A DNA stretch of 64,000 nt from Tolypocladium sp. Sup5 PDA-1 (Eukaryota > Ascomycota > Sordariomycetes > Hypocreales > Ophiocordycipitaceae), in assembly GCA_000750105.3 (NCBI GenBank), contig JPHH03000061.1:124001-188000 (forward strand). The letters are read 5' to 3'. The position numbers were made by a program, and so were the translations under genes. The notes beneath the pieces are model-generated. The model did not search any database. It was not told where the DNA came from and saw only the letters and a program-made list of their open reading frames with translations. The first letter of the stretch is position 1. Every line of letters starts with the position of its first letter. This document shows, one piece after another, positions 41,927 through 53,723 of the stretch.

Positions 41927-44900
41927 TCACTCCTCGTCGCTCCGCACAGACGACTTGGCTCCATTGGCCGCCTCGCGCGCACTGCTCGAGATGATCTTGA
42001 TCCGCGTTCCGCTGGGCTGGGGCGTGCCTCCGCTCCCAGAAGGCGCGGCAGATCCCGCCTTGCCCCCGTCCTCGAGATCTTGCAGCTCCGGGTGCGCCTC
42101 CACCTCCTCACGGCACTTCGCAGTGAAGAACTCCTGTTCAAGTTGTTAGCAAGATATCACTCTAAAGCAGCATGTCCAATGTCTTCACTGACCTCCATCG
42201 TCTTGGCATCCTGATAGAGGATGCTCCCGTCCTCGTTGTACGTTTGGCAATTTTTGATCATGAGGTCAAAGTCCTTGCGCAGGTCGCCCAGGCACAAGTA
42301 CTCCTCCTTCTTGATGCGGGTTTGGATGTGGTTCATGCAGATGGGGTTCTGGATGATGAGGTAGTAGTCTGCGTAATCGCGCTTCGGAGGCAGTTTGATG
42401 AATGGGCCGATGATCAGTCGCTTTCCGGCGTCAGACTCATCGTCCTCCGGTGCTTCGATATCGTCGACCTCGAGGTTCATCAAGGCGTCGTACAGAGACC
42501 GCAAGCTCTTCTGCAATGTCTCCCGCTGCTGGGGAGTCAGACGCGAGTCCGTGCCGTTGGCCCCGACCTTGCTGGGTCGTCCCTGCGGGCCGCGTCGCTT
42601 CTTGGCCGGGGGCTCTTCGTCGCCATCCTCTGCTTTGCGCTTCTCGTTCTTGCTGCCCGGCTTCCGGCCACGCTTCTTCGGCGTCTCGATAGGCTCCTCC
42701 GTACTGGCTCGGCTCGCTGATGGTGAGTTGTCCATGGAATTCATGGTAGCCATCTTCTTCAGCCTGTTATTCTCTCGCTTGTCCTTGCGGGCCTGTTTGC
42801 GTTGTGCAGCTGCTTCCGGCGAGTCCTCTTCATCGTCCACGGCCATCAGCCACTGTTCCTCGGTCAAGCCGTCGTCGTACCGCACCCTAGTGCGTTCGCG
42901 AGCGCCTCGGCCAAGTATAACATCTTCGCTCTCCTCCTCGACGGGGTTGCCCTCGTTCAGGTAGATGTCGGGCAACTCTTCCTCTGCCATAAGTCGGGGC
43001 TTGGGCTTGTGACCGGAAGCAGTTCCGTATACGATATCCTTCTGTCGCTCCTCATCCATTTTCTGGAAGATGACGAGTTCTTCATCGCTTCGGGCAAGCA
43101 TCATGTTGAGCTCTTCATCTTCAAAGTCATCCTGCTCACCAGAGTCAGCCATGTCGGCCGTCTCCAGCAGCGTCCGCAGCATGGCATCACGGTCAGTTTC
43201 CGAAGACTTGTTGTCGAATCGACCCGCCTGAATGACTTTGCCATCCATGTCCAGCTTGAACCTGGCGCGCTCGAGGATCTTCTCCTCTACCGAGTTGGAG
43301 CTGATCAAACGGAGAATTCGGACTTCATTCTTCTGGCCGATACGGTGGGCACGATCCTGCGCCTGCAAATCCTGGTGGGGGTTCCAATCTGAATCGTAGA
43401 TGATGACGGTATCGGCAGTTTGCAGGTTGAGACCCAGGCCACCGGCACGAGTGGAGAGCAGGAACATAAAGTACTTGGAGTTGGGGGCGTTGAACTCTCG
43501 CAGCAGGTCGGACCGCTCGTCGGACTTGGTCGTACCGTCCAGGCGCAGGTACTCCATCTTCCTGTATCGCAAGTAGTCCTCCATGATGTCCATGATGGCA
43601 GTCATCTGGAAGAACATCAACACTCGATGCCCGGTTTGGAAATACTTGGGCAGGACCCGATCCAGCAGCTCGAACTTGCCGCAGGTTCTCCACAGCAAGT
43701 CGTTGCTGATGCTCATGGGGTTCATGACGTTCTCGACTTCGTCGAAAACAAAAGGGTGGTTGCACAGCTTCCGCAGCTGCATGATCATGTTGCTCAAGCC
43801 ACGGGCCGTCGTCTTGCCGCCCTTGCCATCGCTGACCACCAGCTTGTTGTGCGTGACCATCTGCTTGTACAGCTTGGACTGCAGGGCCGAGAACTTGCAC
43901 TTGACGACCTTTTCCGTCTTGTCGGGAAGATCCTTCTCCACGTCCTTCTTCAGACGACGCAGCAGGAACGGTCGCAAAACCTTGTGCAATCGTCGAATGA
44001 CGAGAATCTGCTCTTCTTCCGTGAGCTCCATCTTGTCCTGGCCACCAGTGTTGGCAAACGGGGTGTTGAACCACTCGTCAAAGGTCTTGACGGATTTGAA
44101 AATGTTGGGCAGGACAAAGTTGAGCATGGCCCAGAGTTCCGACAGGTTGTTCTGCAGGGGGGTACCAGTGAGAATGAGGCGGAAGCGCGTGTTGTAGTAC
44201 TGCGAAATGGTCGCGCTGAGCTTGGAGTTGGAGTTCTTCATGCGGTGGCCCTCATCGATGATCATGTGGAACCACTTGATCTTGCTGAGGATCGGGCGGT
44301 CCTTGATGATGTACTCGTAGGTGGTGAGAAGCACCTGGAACCTGCCCTGGCGGATCTTCTCCTGCTGCAGCTTTCGGGCGTTTGGCGGCCCCTTGTACAC
44401 GATACGGGAAACAGACGGGGCCCACTTCTCGAATTCGAGATTCCAGTTGGTGAGAGTACTCAGAGGCACGATGACGAGGTAGGGACCGGTCTGCATCTTC
44501 CGCTCAATGAGGTAGGTGATCAGACTGATGGTCTGGATGGTCTTGCCGAGACCCATTTCGTCGGCGAGGATACCATTGAGGTTGTTGTTGTAGAGCGATA
44601 TCATCCACTGCAGGCCCTTGATCTGATACTCTTTGAGGGAGCCGCCAACGAGCATGTTGGCCTGCTCAGTGACATCTTCTCGGACGCGATGCGCAACCGC
44701 GTAGTAGTCGATCTTCTTGCTGCTGTCCTCGTCCTCCTCGCTCTCCTCCTCGGCAAAGTTCTCCATGTCGTCGCCATAGGCCTCTGCCGCCTGGCGTTGC
44801 TGAGCCTTGACGGACGAGGCAAGCTGATGCAAGAAGCCATCAGTCTGCTTGAGAAGGTGGGTGATACGGGTATCCTTGGCCTGGTCAAGAAGCTTGAGGT

Positions 44901-46360
44901 ATGCCTCTTCATCGTTGGCCTTGAGGGCCTGCAGACGTTGCTTGGCGGTTCTCTCGATGCGCTTCTGCTCTTCCTTCTCGATGTTGAAATGCTGGGCGTA
45001 CATGAGGCGGCTGAGCTTATGCGACTTGGTGCGCTGAGTGTTTGCAGCGTCGTGGATCTCCGCGCGATGATGGCAGATGGCTCGCAGGAAGTCGACGTGC
45101 TTCTTCTTCTCGCGGTTCTCGCGGGCGTCACGCTGCTGCTTCTCGAGCTTCTCCGTGATGCGGGCTTCACGGACATTCTGCTTCTTCATGCGACGATAGA
45201 GAGAGCGGTTGGTTGTCATGGCAAGGTTGTCGTAGTGCATCATCTGGCGGCCAATCTTGTCGCGAAGGGCCCGCTGCTTAGCATACAGGCCGAGGCTCTT
45301 CATCTCAATGATGGCCTTCAACTTGAGCGTGTCGTCTGCCTCGAGGTTCTCCTTGGTAGAGTCCCAATGAGCGAGGTTGGCGGGCAGGTTCTTGAGCTCC
45401 GCATAACGTTGGCTCATGCGGTTGAAGACCACGACCTCCCTCTCGTAGCGGAGGTGATCGAAGTCGATTCCTGTGGGGAAGACGCCAGGGATGAACCATC
45501 GATTTTTGCGTTGAGCGTGGTCCAGGTATTTGATGGTCGGCTGGATCATGTTGGTGCCGTAAGGCGACTTGACGGTCTTGTAAGTGTGGACCTTTGGGAG
45601 CGACGAGGACTCTTGTTGGGGGGTTGCCTCCGGGCCCGCAGTTGCAGGCTTTGCTGCATCCTGACCCGGCTGAGTGGTCTTTGCCGGAGTACTCTGAGCG
45701 GATTCAGTGGCAATTGCTTGTCGGCGTTGGCGCTGATTGAAGATGGCCTGCTGCAGCTGGGCCGAAACGCCAGCATTCTTGCCAAGCAGTTTAAACGCAT
45801 GGATCTGCTGTCTAAGAAGAGCAAGCTGCTGCTGGCTGAACTGGCTCGATGACGACCCAGACGCAGGGGACACGCCAGCAGTGGCCGTAGCGCTCTGGCT
45901 TGCGGTCGAGGACGAGACCTGAGGGTTGGTGTTTAGTTGCGCCGGCTGTGGAGTGCCCTGCTGGGGGCGCCCGGACTGCGTGCCATTGACAGCGCCGTTG
46001 GGGGCATTCTGCATCTGCTGCTGCTGCTGCTGCTGTTGCTGTTGTTGCTGTTGCTGCTGCAGATACTGTTGCTGGTTTCGGCGCATGTTGTGTTGTTGCT
46101 GGAAGTTCATCAAGAAGTGGGACGCCTTGATGAACTCGGGGTCCGATGGGGGAACGCCTTGCTCTTTCATTTGCTTCAGTTTCTAAATGCAGGTTAGCAA
46201 TCGAGCGTCCAAGGTATTGATGACCAGCGCAGCGAGTCCATTGGTTTGGGCGCGTCATAAAACTTACTCTGAAGACCTCTTCGGCCTGCTGCTTGGTCGC
46301 GCCGGCAGGCATCGGCGCGCCTGGGTGCTGCACCGCAGGCGGAGCTTGCACCGACGCCAT
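41927..46360 (-). CDS. snf2: Snf2/Sth1-type ATPase of the SWI/SNF-RSC chromatin remodeling complex
   Basis: Three exons (46268-46360, 42193-46182, 41927-42133) give 1,429 residues. Order: MASVQAPPAVQHPG, then EEVFR-KLKQM; polyglutamine tract of 15 (46015-46059); QLQ motif (SQQQLALLRQQIHAFKLL, about 145-165); HSA helix (about 365-430); SNF2 ATPase with ILADEMGLGKT (about 568) and DEGHRMKN (about 672); helicase C domain with STRAGGLGLNLQ and DRAHRIGQK; SnAC region (ELNMMLARSDEEL); Lys-rich linker; C-terminal bromodomain (DYADYYLIIQNP, CQTYNEDGS). The last exon adds EFFTAKCREEVEAHPEL. The bromodomain separates it from ISWI and CHD. Filamentous fungi usually have one such gene for both complexes, so Snf2 versus Sth1 naming is arbitrary. 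An 810-residue ORF on the other strand is an artefact. Confidence 0.95.
46015..46059 (-). repeat. CAG/CAA repeat encoding polyglutamine (Q15) in snf2
   Basis: Fifteen consecutive Gln codons, seven pure CAG at one end and mixed CAG/CAA after. It is a likely length-polymorphic site. Confidence 0.9.
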
Positions 46361-47534
46361 GATGGGGAGCTGTGCGTGTTGCAGTCACCAATGTACACCC
46401 CAATGAGAGATCGAGTCAGTCTCGGCTTATGTACGGCGCATGTCGAGGTGGTGAAGACTGCTATTAGACCTCGTCGTGGCGCGGGTGCGTGGTCGGGACG
46501 GGGAGCTGTCGCGGTACGGAGCTTGGAAAACGGGCGTCCGAAAAACGAAAGCGGCGGACGGTCGCGTCAGGGCGTGGATGATCGAAGGGGGCTGCGGCGG
46601 TGCAGGGAGCGTCGGCGGCGTCGGGATGGAGGCGAACACGTCGTCGAAGCGCGTCAAACGGCCTTCAGGGTCGAGCTCTCGGCCGCGCAGAAGCGCTGCT
46701 GCGGCGTGGGGGTGGTGTCGAGATCGAGGTAACACCCAGGCCTAGGAACGCAGGGGCAAGGAGAGACGGAGGGATTGAAAAATGTGCGAATGTGGTGACG
46801 CGGGCGCGTCGGGGCGGGTGCCTCGAGCGTGGGCGGGTGCAAATCGCGTGCAACACCAAGTTGGCGAGGATTGGAGATGGCTGCGGATGGTTTGCGAGGG
46901 GACCTGGCGATTTTTGGGATGCGCGCGCGCTCTCTCGCTGCTTGATGATGGGGAGTGGTGAAGACACAACTGACAAGATTCAGCGTGATGGCTGGTGCGG
47001 TCCTACGACGCTTGGCCACGGTACATTTCAGCACGGCCCCTGCGCAGGCAGAATCCCGCCACGCCTGAGGCCGAAAGAAGCTAGCCCTTAGATAATCAGG
47101 TTCGTGCGTGATTTGCACGTGACCAGCATTTCAACCAACTGCCGACTCCTGGCTGATGATGCACCGTCACTGGAGTGCGTCTACGAGTACGATGAGCGCG
47201 TCTGCCCTCGTGCGCCCGTCTACCTGACGTGTAAACTATTGTACCTGATGAGGCCATTCTTCTCCAGACAGATGCCATGACGCTGAACGCCTCCTGTCCC
47301 CCAGCGCGGTTGCCCTCTCCCATGTGTCTATCACGCCCGGTCGGCCTGCACTCATTCGATAGTGTGTAACTGCTGTCTACCGCATCAGTTTGCCTGGTCT
47401 CTTCAAGCTGGTCCTTTCCCGTGCTCTTACTCTTTTCGTTGAATAATGGCAGCTGAAGGATATGGTGAGGCCTCACCTCCCGTTTAGCTGTTCTAACCCG
47501 CCCATGACACATGCATTCGTGTCTGTCAAGTGCA
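46361..47534. other. Intergenic region upstream of snf2
   Basis: 1.2 kb between the snf2 start and the wdr70 stop. The 600 bp next to snf2 are G-rich on the plus strand, likely promoter and leader. No gene is seen. Confidence 0.4.
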
Positions 47535-49289
47535 TCACCTCTTGGCCTTCTTCTTGTCTGGCCCCTCCTCCTCATCACTCAGCTCCGCATACTCAGTCTG
47601 GGGCTGCGTTTTGCTCCAGGCTTTGGTGAACATCGGGTCGCTCTGGGCCTTTTCCGCATACTTCAACAGGGCTTCGCGCGGATCTTCGTGCAGCATGCGC
47701 GCGAGTGGTATGTTCTCGGCAACGCGCTGCTCGTCCGGTTGGCTCTTCTGGAATGGCGTCTTCTGTGGTACGTGGGGCCGTCTCGGGTCCTTGGATCTGC
47801 CTGTGCCGGTGACGCCTGCCTTCCTCGACCCTGCCATGGCGCCAGGCGTCACAATGGCGTCTCCCGAGATGCCGACGGACTGATCCATGGTGAATTCCGG
47901 ATTGTCGTCGACGTGGCGCTTCTTTGGCGCTCGTGACATGACGTCTACTGCACCGCGAGTCGACATGGTTGGATTGTATAGAACGTGTGTCTCGGCATTG
48001 GCAGAGCCTGTGATGATCTGGTTAAGCTTGCGATGCCAATCCACGGTGATGAGGGGCGATCCCGGGGTAATTGGCGTGACATGCTCGGGCCGAAGGTTGC
48101 CTGGGTTCAGGATGTGGAGATGGCCCGTCGATGATCCAGTAATGATGCTGGTTGAGTTCGGCGAGTACCGAATATTGCTCGTCGGATAATGGTCCGATGT
48201 GGATGCGTGGGACATGCTGACGAGCGGCTTGGTGAACTTGCGCGTGTCCCAGAGCTTGATCAAATCATCTCCTCCTCTTGTGACAACCATACGGCCATCG
48301 GCAGAAATGTCGATGCCGCCGGTCCAAGTCTGAGGCTTGTGCGCGTCGCGGATTTCGCCAGCCGGTCGAGTAAACGGTCCATTGCCGCCGTACATGACCA
48401 GCGTCCCATCCAATGCGGCACTGACGAGGACGTTGCTCCCTCCCGAGGCGGCGCTTGCCCATGCAACCGCTGTCATCTTCGTTCGCCCAGCGGAGCCGGC
48501 TGCTTTCGACTTGAAAACGACGACTTCCTTCTGCGATCGCTTGTTGTTGATGTCCCAAATTCGCAGCGTGCTATCTGTCCCGGCCGTGATGCAGATGTTC
48601 CTGTCCGTCGGGTGCCACGTTCCTGTCGTGATCTCGGAAATGTGGCCCTTGGTGTTGTTCATATCCCGGAGATACATGTCTCCTTTGACAAACTCGGTCA
48701 TGACGTCTCCATCGCGTGACATGATCTTGGCCTGCGGGTGGGCAGAGACGCAGAGGAAAACGCTCCCGGAGAGTGGGTTAAACTCGACATGGTGCACGGG
48801 GTGCGACTCAGAGCTCGACGCAGAGCGTTTCGACTCGTACGGATCGACAGTCCTGAAAGCTCGCAGCGTCGTGGGCGTCATCGAGGCGAAGTCGTAGAGG
48901 TTAATGTTGCAGTCGAGCGAAGCGGTGGCGAGCCTCCCTCCTGCGGGGTCTAGTGAAGCCGTGCCGACCGCACGCGTGTGTGTTCGCAGGACCAACTCGT
49001 GCGATACAGGGTACTCGTCTCCATCGTCGGAGTCATCGTCAGAATTGTCGCTGTTGTCGCTGCCGCTCGAGTCTGAGTTCTGTTTGGGCTCTTGCCTGCG
49101 GCCTTGCCCTCCTTCGGCTGCGGCGGGCGTTACTGACGCCTTGTCCACCGTTCTCCGGCTGCGGTCGATTTGGGCAGCGATGTCGGTCTCCTTGGACTTC
49201 TTGCCAAATGAGATGGGCAAGAAGGCCCTCATGGGGTCATCTTCCGCCAGCTCGGGGACCTCGATCTCGAAGTCGTCGTCGCTCGCCAT
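47535..49289 (-). CDS. wdr70: WD40-repeat protein Wdr70 (gastrulation-defective homologue)
   Basis: A single exon of 584 residues starting MASDDDFEIEVPELAEDDPM. A short N-terminal region (FLPISFGKK) and an acidic Ser/Asp stretch (about 72-95) precede the WD repeats: HTRAVGTASLDPAGGRLATAS; HHVEFNPLSGSVF; ITTGTWHPTDRN...LRIWD; MTAVAWAS; GGIDISADGRMVVT...IKLWD; NIRYSPNSTSIITGSS. The C-terminus is basic (KKRHVDDN..., DKKKAKR). The DINNK-RSQKEVVVFKSK segment in the middle is typical of WDR70. In fission yeast and human cells Wdr70 acts with the CRL4/Ddb1 ligase on chromatin during double-strand-break repair. It lies in tandem with snf2 on the minus strand. Confidence 0.88.
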   Translation of the reverse strand: MASDDDFEIEVPELAEDDPMRAFLPISFGKKSKETDIAAQIDRSRRTVDKASVTPAAAEGGQGRRQEPKQNSDSSGSDNSDNSDDDSDDGDEYPVSHELVLRTHTRAVGTASLDPAGGRLATASLDCNINLYDFASMTPTTLRAFRTVDPYESKRSASSSESHPVHHVEFNPLSGSVFLCVSAHPQAKIMSRDGDVMTEFVKGDMYLRDMNNTKGHISEITTGTWHPTDRNICITAGTDSTLRIWDINNKRSQKEVVVFKSKAAGSAGRTKMTAVAWASAASGGSNVLVSAALDGTLVMYGGNGPFTRPAGEIRDAHKPQTWTGGIDISADGRMVVTRGGDDLIKLWDTRKFTKPLVSMSHASTSDHYPTSNIRYSPNSTSIITGSSTGHLHILNPGNLRPEHVTPITPGSPLITVDWHRKLNQIITGSANAETHVLYNPTMSTRGAVDVMSRAPKKRHVDDNPEFTMDQSVGISGDAIVTPGAMAGSRKAGVTGTGRSKDPRRPHVPQKTPFQKSQPDEQRVAENIPLARMLHEDPREALLKYAEKAQSDPMFTKAWSKTQPQTEYAELSDEEEGPDKKKAKR

Positions 49290-50639
49290 GGTCGAGAGGC
49301 AAGGGGCGGGCCAGAAAGCATCCGCAACGGGGGGTTGTAGGAGCCTAAAGGTGTTGTGGAGGGGGGAGGACGAAATTTATTGCCGTGGAGGTACGGAGTA
49401 GATTTGCGGGTGGTCAGAAACCACTGGCGTCATCCACAGACCGACAGCCAGCTGGCCTGCACTCTGCATGCAGCTGGGGTCAGCGGGGGCTCCGGTGCCT
49501 GATGAGCGTCTCGTGTCTCATCCAAGACATTTCCAACATATTTTTAAGGCGAAAATTCAGCCCCTGGTTTGATATTCTACACATTCCTACCTGTCTGTGC
49601 GGATAGTGCCGATTCATTGACCTTGGACTTCGCCTCCCGACCTGCATCTTCTAGGTCCGCAACATGACCATTACGTCCGGGTGTGCGCTGGCTTCCCAAA
49701 GCGGAGATTGGCGTCGATGCCACTCATTAGTGATTCATGGATTAGGTATTGGAAAAGACGGTGAAGGGCCTTGTTTAATCTGGAGTCATATCACGATGCT
49801 CTGCACTCCGCTTCGCCTCTCCCATCCTCTTCAATTGCCCCTACTTCATCTTGGCCTGCGCTTTCAGTCTTACCGGTACGCCTCTCTCTCACTACTGTGA
49901 TCCTTCAGTCTGCTGGTGAATGCATGCCCCGCCCAGAACTGTCAGCGTTGTCTGTTCCGCAAAATAGTGTGCACATTTACGTTAGTTGCAAACGAATGAC
50001 TCCTTCAAACTGGCGGTTGGGATGATGCGCAATTTGCCAGGTGAATTGGTGGAGGCGCTGTGTAACATCTGGCGATGAAGCAGAAGAACATCGCCACACG
50101 CCCCCGATGCTTCCACAACGGGCAAGATAGAACGGCTTCAAGGAGCTATTTGATCCTCTCCTCCACAATACACGCCCCACAGTATGCGGTTTTGGCTATA
50201 ATCGAAATACAATTCATAAAGAAGAATGGCAAGGAGCGGGAGGAATAGCAAGAGACGGGAGTAATAGCAAGGAACTCCAAGGAATAGGGGAAGTTTGGGG
50301 AAATACAAGGTTAGTGCTTTCGCACACCGGAAAGGATAAAGTCAATAGCGTTTGTATGTATTGTGTTGACCTTTGTAATCCTTGTGGGTTGTAGAGGGGT
50401 CCATGCCCATAGGAAGAACTTTCGGTAGAAAGGGGATGGGCTAAAATTCAAGTCGTTGTCCCGTTCTTGGTAATGCCCATCTTGGCTGGCACCGTGACAC
50501 CGTGACGTGACGGTGAGCGCTCGCCTGTGATTGGCCATTCACCGATGTCCCTGCCTCACCGAATTTAGGACGTCGCGTTTCAACGCGAATGGTCTCGTGC
50601 ACTTCAAGCATCCTCCACAACCACCATTGCTATTCCAAG
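49290..50639. promoter_or_regulatory. Divergent region between wdr70 and swc5
   Basis: 1.35 kb with no gene. It holds a tacggagta nonamer (49392-49400), three imperfect 19-bp repeats (50222-50278), and a duplicated ccgtgacaccgtgacgtgacgg stretch near 50491-50513 close to the swc5 leader. Confidence 0.45.
50222..50278. repeat. Three imperfect 19-bp tandem repeats (consensus AGGAATAGCAAGGAACGGG)
   Basis: Copies start at 50222, 50241 and 50260, with a partial fourth from 50279. Each has the core AATRGCAAG. They are non-coding. Confidence 0.7.
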
Positions 50640-51688
50640 ATGCCGCCAGATCCTTCAACAGACGATGATGGCGAGCAATACGCTTCGTCCGAAGACTCTG
50701 ACTTCGCCCCCGATGAGGCGCCAGAGCAGGGATCGGAGCCGTCCGATTCCGACGACGAGGCAGCCAAACCGACAGCCAAGAGACGACGGCCAGCGGGCGA
50801 CGTGGATGGCCAGGACGACGGGTATGACAATTCCGGCGACGAGGCAATCATAGAGAAGGGCCGCAGGCGGCGAACGAAGGCGAAAAACAAAGGTCAAGCC
50901 TCCGATGGCGAGAACGGCGGAGAGGGCGGGTTGATCAAAACCAGGAGACAGCGCGCGGAAGAGTACGACTTCTCCACGAGAATTTTTCTACACGGTGGTA
51001 CTAACAAGGTACTAGGAAAGAGGAGCGCAAGTTTGCTGCGAGCAAAGGGCCGGTCACAGTTGATGTGGATGCGCTATGGCAGCAAATGATATCAGGCAAA
51101 TCGACTCACCCGACTTCTGGCGACACAATACCAGACGAGACAAAGGAATCCGAGGATCGGAACGGCGATAGCAACGAGCTCACAAGAGGAAACCAAGAGG
51201 TTCAAGTAACAGCAGCCGGCGACGACGCGGCCGACGTGGTTCGAATCAAGCGCACGTACAACTTCGCCGGGCGCGTCCACACAGAAGAAAAGGTTGTCGC
51301 TCGGGACTCTGCCGAAGCGAAGCTCTACCTCGCATCCCAAAGCACAGACGCCCCTGCCGACAGCTCTCCCACAAAACGCGCGACGAAAAAGGCATTCCGC
51401 TCGGCCTTTGAGCCGCTCGTCGACGCCGGTCCGGGGCGCACAGATCTCAATCTGGGAGTCGCGGCCAGGATGAAGGCGGCCAAGGAGGCGCAGGCGAAGA
51501 AGCTCAACACGGTTGAGAAGAGCCGCATGGACTGGGCCGGATACGTGGACAAAGAGGGCATCCAGGACGAGCTGGAGCTCGCGAGCAAGTCCAAGGGGTC
51601 TTACAACGCGCGGGAAGACTTCTTGGCGAGGAGCGAGGCGGTTCGGGAGGACGAGGCCAGGAGGGCGAGGATGGCGGCGCGGGCGTGA
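50640..51688 (+). CDS. swc5: Swc5, SWR1 chromatin-remodeling complex subunit (BCNT/Craniofacial development protein family)
   Basis: Two exons (50640-50962 and 51016-51688) give 331 residues. The N-terminal third is acidic with Lys/Arg patches (PPDPSTDDDGEQYASSEDSD, AKRRRPAGD). The 53-nt intron (GA|GTACGA, TACTAAC branch, ACTAG) joins RAE-EKEERKFAAS in frame; the middle has VDALWQQM. The C-terminal BCNT domain is plain: LNTVEKSRMDWAGYVDKEG, then QDELELASKSKGSYNAREDFL. Swc5 is needed by SWR1 to exchange H2A for H2A.Z. The upstream region is shared with the divergent wdr70. Confidence 0.92.
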
Positions 51689-52188
51689 TGGGCGGCATTG
51701 CATGGTTACGGTCATTGGCGTTTTGGGACGATACCATGATTTGGTTTGGTTTGGTTTGGTTTCAAATGCAGTAAAGCTTTGGCTGTGGAAACTAGGTACC
51801 TTAGAAATCCGCATTGCCAGCAGTTATCATGAACAACGTGGTGCAAGTGCTGCACACACTCGACTCACGAGGCTGGGTGGGAGGGAGACAAGGCCATGGG
51901 GCTTGCCATGGTCTATATGAATAACTCTATTCTCAAGAATATCAGCTCATGAGCATCTAGCTTAAAACTGAGCCGTTCATCTCTCCAGAGAGTTCCTTGA
52001 TGCATCGCTTCGCAGTCCTCCGTGTACTTGATTGGTGGGGTGCTCAGCCTGGCCGAACCTCCAGCATCGCACCACCACCAGGCTGATGCAGCATCCCAGA
52101 AAAAAATCCCCACCGTTCCAACCTCCAACCTCCAACCCCCAACCTCCAACCTCGCAACACTACCTCACCACGTCCCGCGCAAACCAAC
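51689..52188. other. Intergenic region between swc5 and faf1
   Basis: About 500 bp; contains ggtttggtttggtttggtttc (51740-51760) and, before the faf1 start, tandem aacctccaacc units (52118-52152) in the leader. No gene is seen. Confidence 0.4.
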
Positions 52189-53174
52189 ATGGCCGTCCTC
52201 GGCAAGCGCAAGGCCCCTGAGCCGGCCGTCTCGCAAGAAGACGCCAACGAAATCTTCCGCCGGCACTTTGAATCGCGGTTCGAGCCGCTGGAGGCGTCCA
52301 AGAAGAAGAAGAAGGAGGAAGAGGAAGAGTCTGACGAGGTGGACGACGAAGACAGCGGCAGCGAGGGCGAAGAGGAGGAAGAGTGGGGAGGCCTGTCGGA
52401 TGATGAGATTTCCGACGACGACGAGGGTATGAGATTGGAAAGACTCGTGGGCGAAGTTGCGATTGCTGACGAAACAGCAGGGGTTCAAACTGTCGAGGTC
52501 GTGGACCACTCCAGTTCTCAAGCGCCAAAACCTACGTCCATGTCCAAGCGCGAGCTCAAGGCCTTCATGGTACGGCATCCCTTGCCATCAATCTCCATGC
52601 GCCAAAGCTAACCCAACATCTCCAGTCCTCCCGACCCCCCGACCAAACCGCAAAACCCAAAGACGATGCCGAATCCACAACCACCTCCTCCAAAACCCTC
52701 CCCGAAGACGCCCCCTCCCTCCTCGCCCAAGATCTCGAACTCCGCCGCCTCCTCGCCGAATCCCACCTCCTCTCCCGCAACTCCTCCACCTCCGTCTCCG
52801 CCAACCCCAGCGCCGTTGAGCCCAAGTCCTTCGCCACCGGCCGCACCCGCCAAAAGGCCACCGACCTACGCATCCAGGCCCTTGGCTCCGGCGTCTCCAT
52901 CCACGCGCAGGAGAAGATGCCCATGAACATGCGCAAGGGCATGGTCGCCGCCGCCGGAGCCCGCGAGGCCAAGCGCAGGCGCGAGGCCCGCGAGAACGGC
53001 GTCATCTTGGAGAGGGAGACGGGCAAGAAGAAGAGGAGGGACCGTGGGAGTGGCGCGGCGGTGGATCGCCCTGGCGTGGGGAGACTCAAGGGTGCCGAGC
53101 TGCGAATAAGTGAGCGAGATGTCAAGGGCATTGAAGGTGGTAGAGATGTGTTTGGAAGAAGGGGAAAGAGGTAA
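52189..53174 (+). CDS. faf1: Faf1-like protein of 40S ribosomal subunit biogenesis
   Basis: Two exons (52189-52569 and 52626-53174) give 309 residues. The N-terminus MAVLGKRKAPEPAVSQEDAN precedes IFRRHFESRFEPLE, the conserved Faf1 start, then an acidic/Lys region (EEEEESDEVDDEDSGSEGEE). The intron (ATG|GTACGG, GCTAACC branch, TCCAG) is phase 0. The C-terminus carries DLRIQALGSGVSIHAQEKMP and RKGMVAAAGAREAKRRREAR, ending VFGRRGKR, a pattern shared with yeast Faf1, a nucleolar factor for early pre-18S cleavage together with Krr1. Family assignment rests on the overall pattern. Confidence 0.8.
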
Positions 53175-53723
53175 TGCATTGGATAGCATATGGATGTGCC
53201 GTTTTGCATAGAACGGGGTAGATATTGACCGCACATGTCACGAAGATACCACGGGACCAAATAGAGAGGGATGATACGGAAACCAAGTTTGAACATGGGC
53301 AATGATTGATTCTCAGTTTTCTCGTAACCCCTACATCCATCTACTCGGGAAGAATCCCCTCGTCGCTGGTATTCTGTGACCCTCCCTAATCTCCCCTTGA
53401 GTTAAAGCAACTAAATATACAAATGCGTCGTTTCCCGCCTCGCGCCAATGATGAAAGTCTCCTTCTCTTCGTTCCGCCCAATGGCCGACTTCTCCGAGCT
53501 CATGTCTATAGGGCTGCTCCTATTTTTCACTGCAGTGCAGGCGGCTCCGGTGGTAATAGGTGACGCGGTGGATAAAAGAAAAGTAGGTGGAAGGAAAAAG
53601 TAGTAGCAAATGACTGGGAGGCATTCGGTTGAAGTCCGTTTCGAAATTCAAGCCGTAGATCCTGAAAAGCCGTAACGCAGATTAAAAGAAAATGCTGAGG
53701 CATCTCATTAAAGATCAATCTTG
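53175..53723. other. Convergent 3' region of faf1 and ste12
   Basis: About 550 bp, AT-richer than its surroundings, expected to hold both 3' UTRs. No gene is seen. Confidence 0.4.

Noticed and set aside
43420..45852. 810-residue plus-strand ORF
   Set aside because: It is exactly antisense to the snf2 core exon. Leu/Val/Glu-rich text without a domain comes from the third-position GC bias of the real gene.
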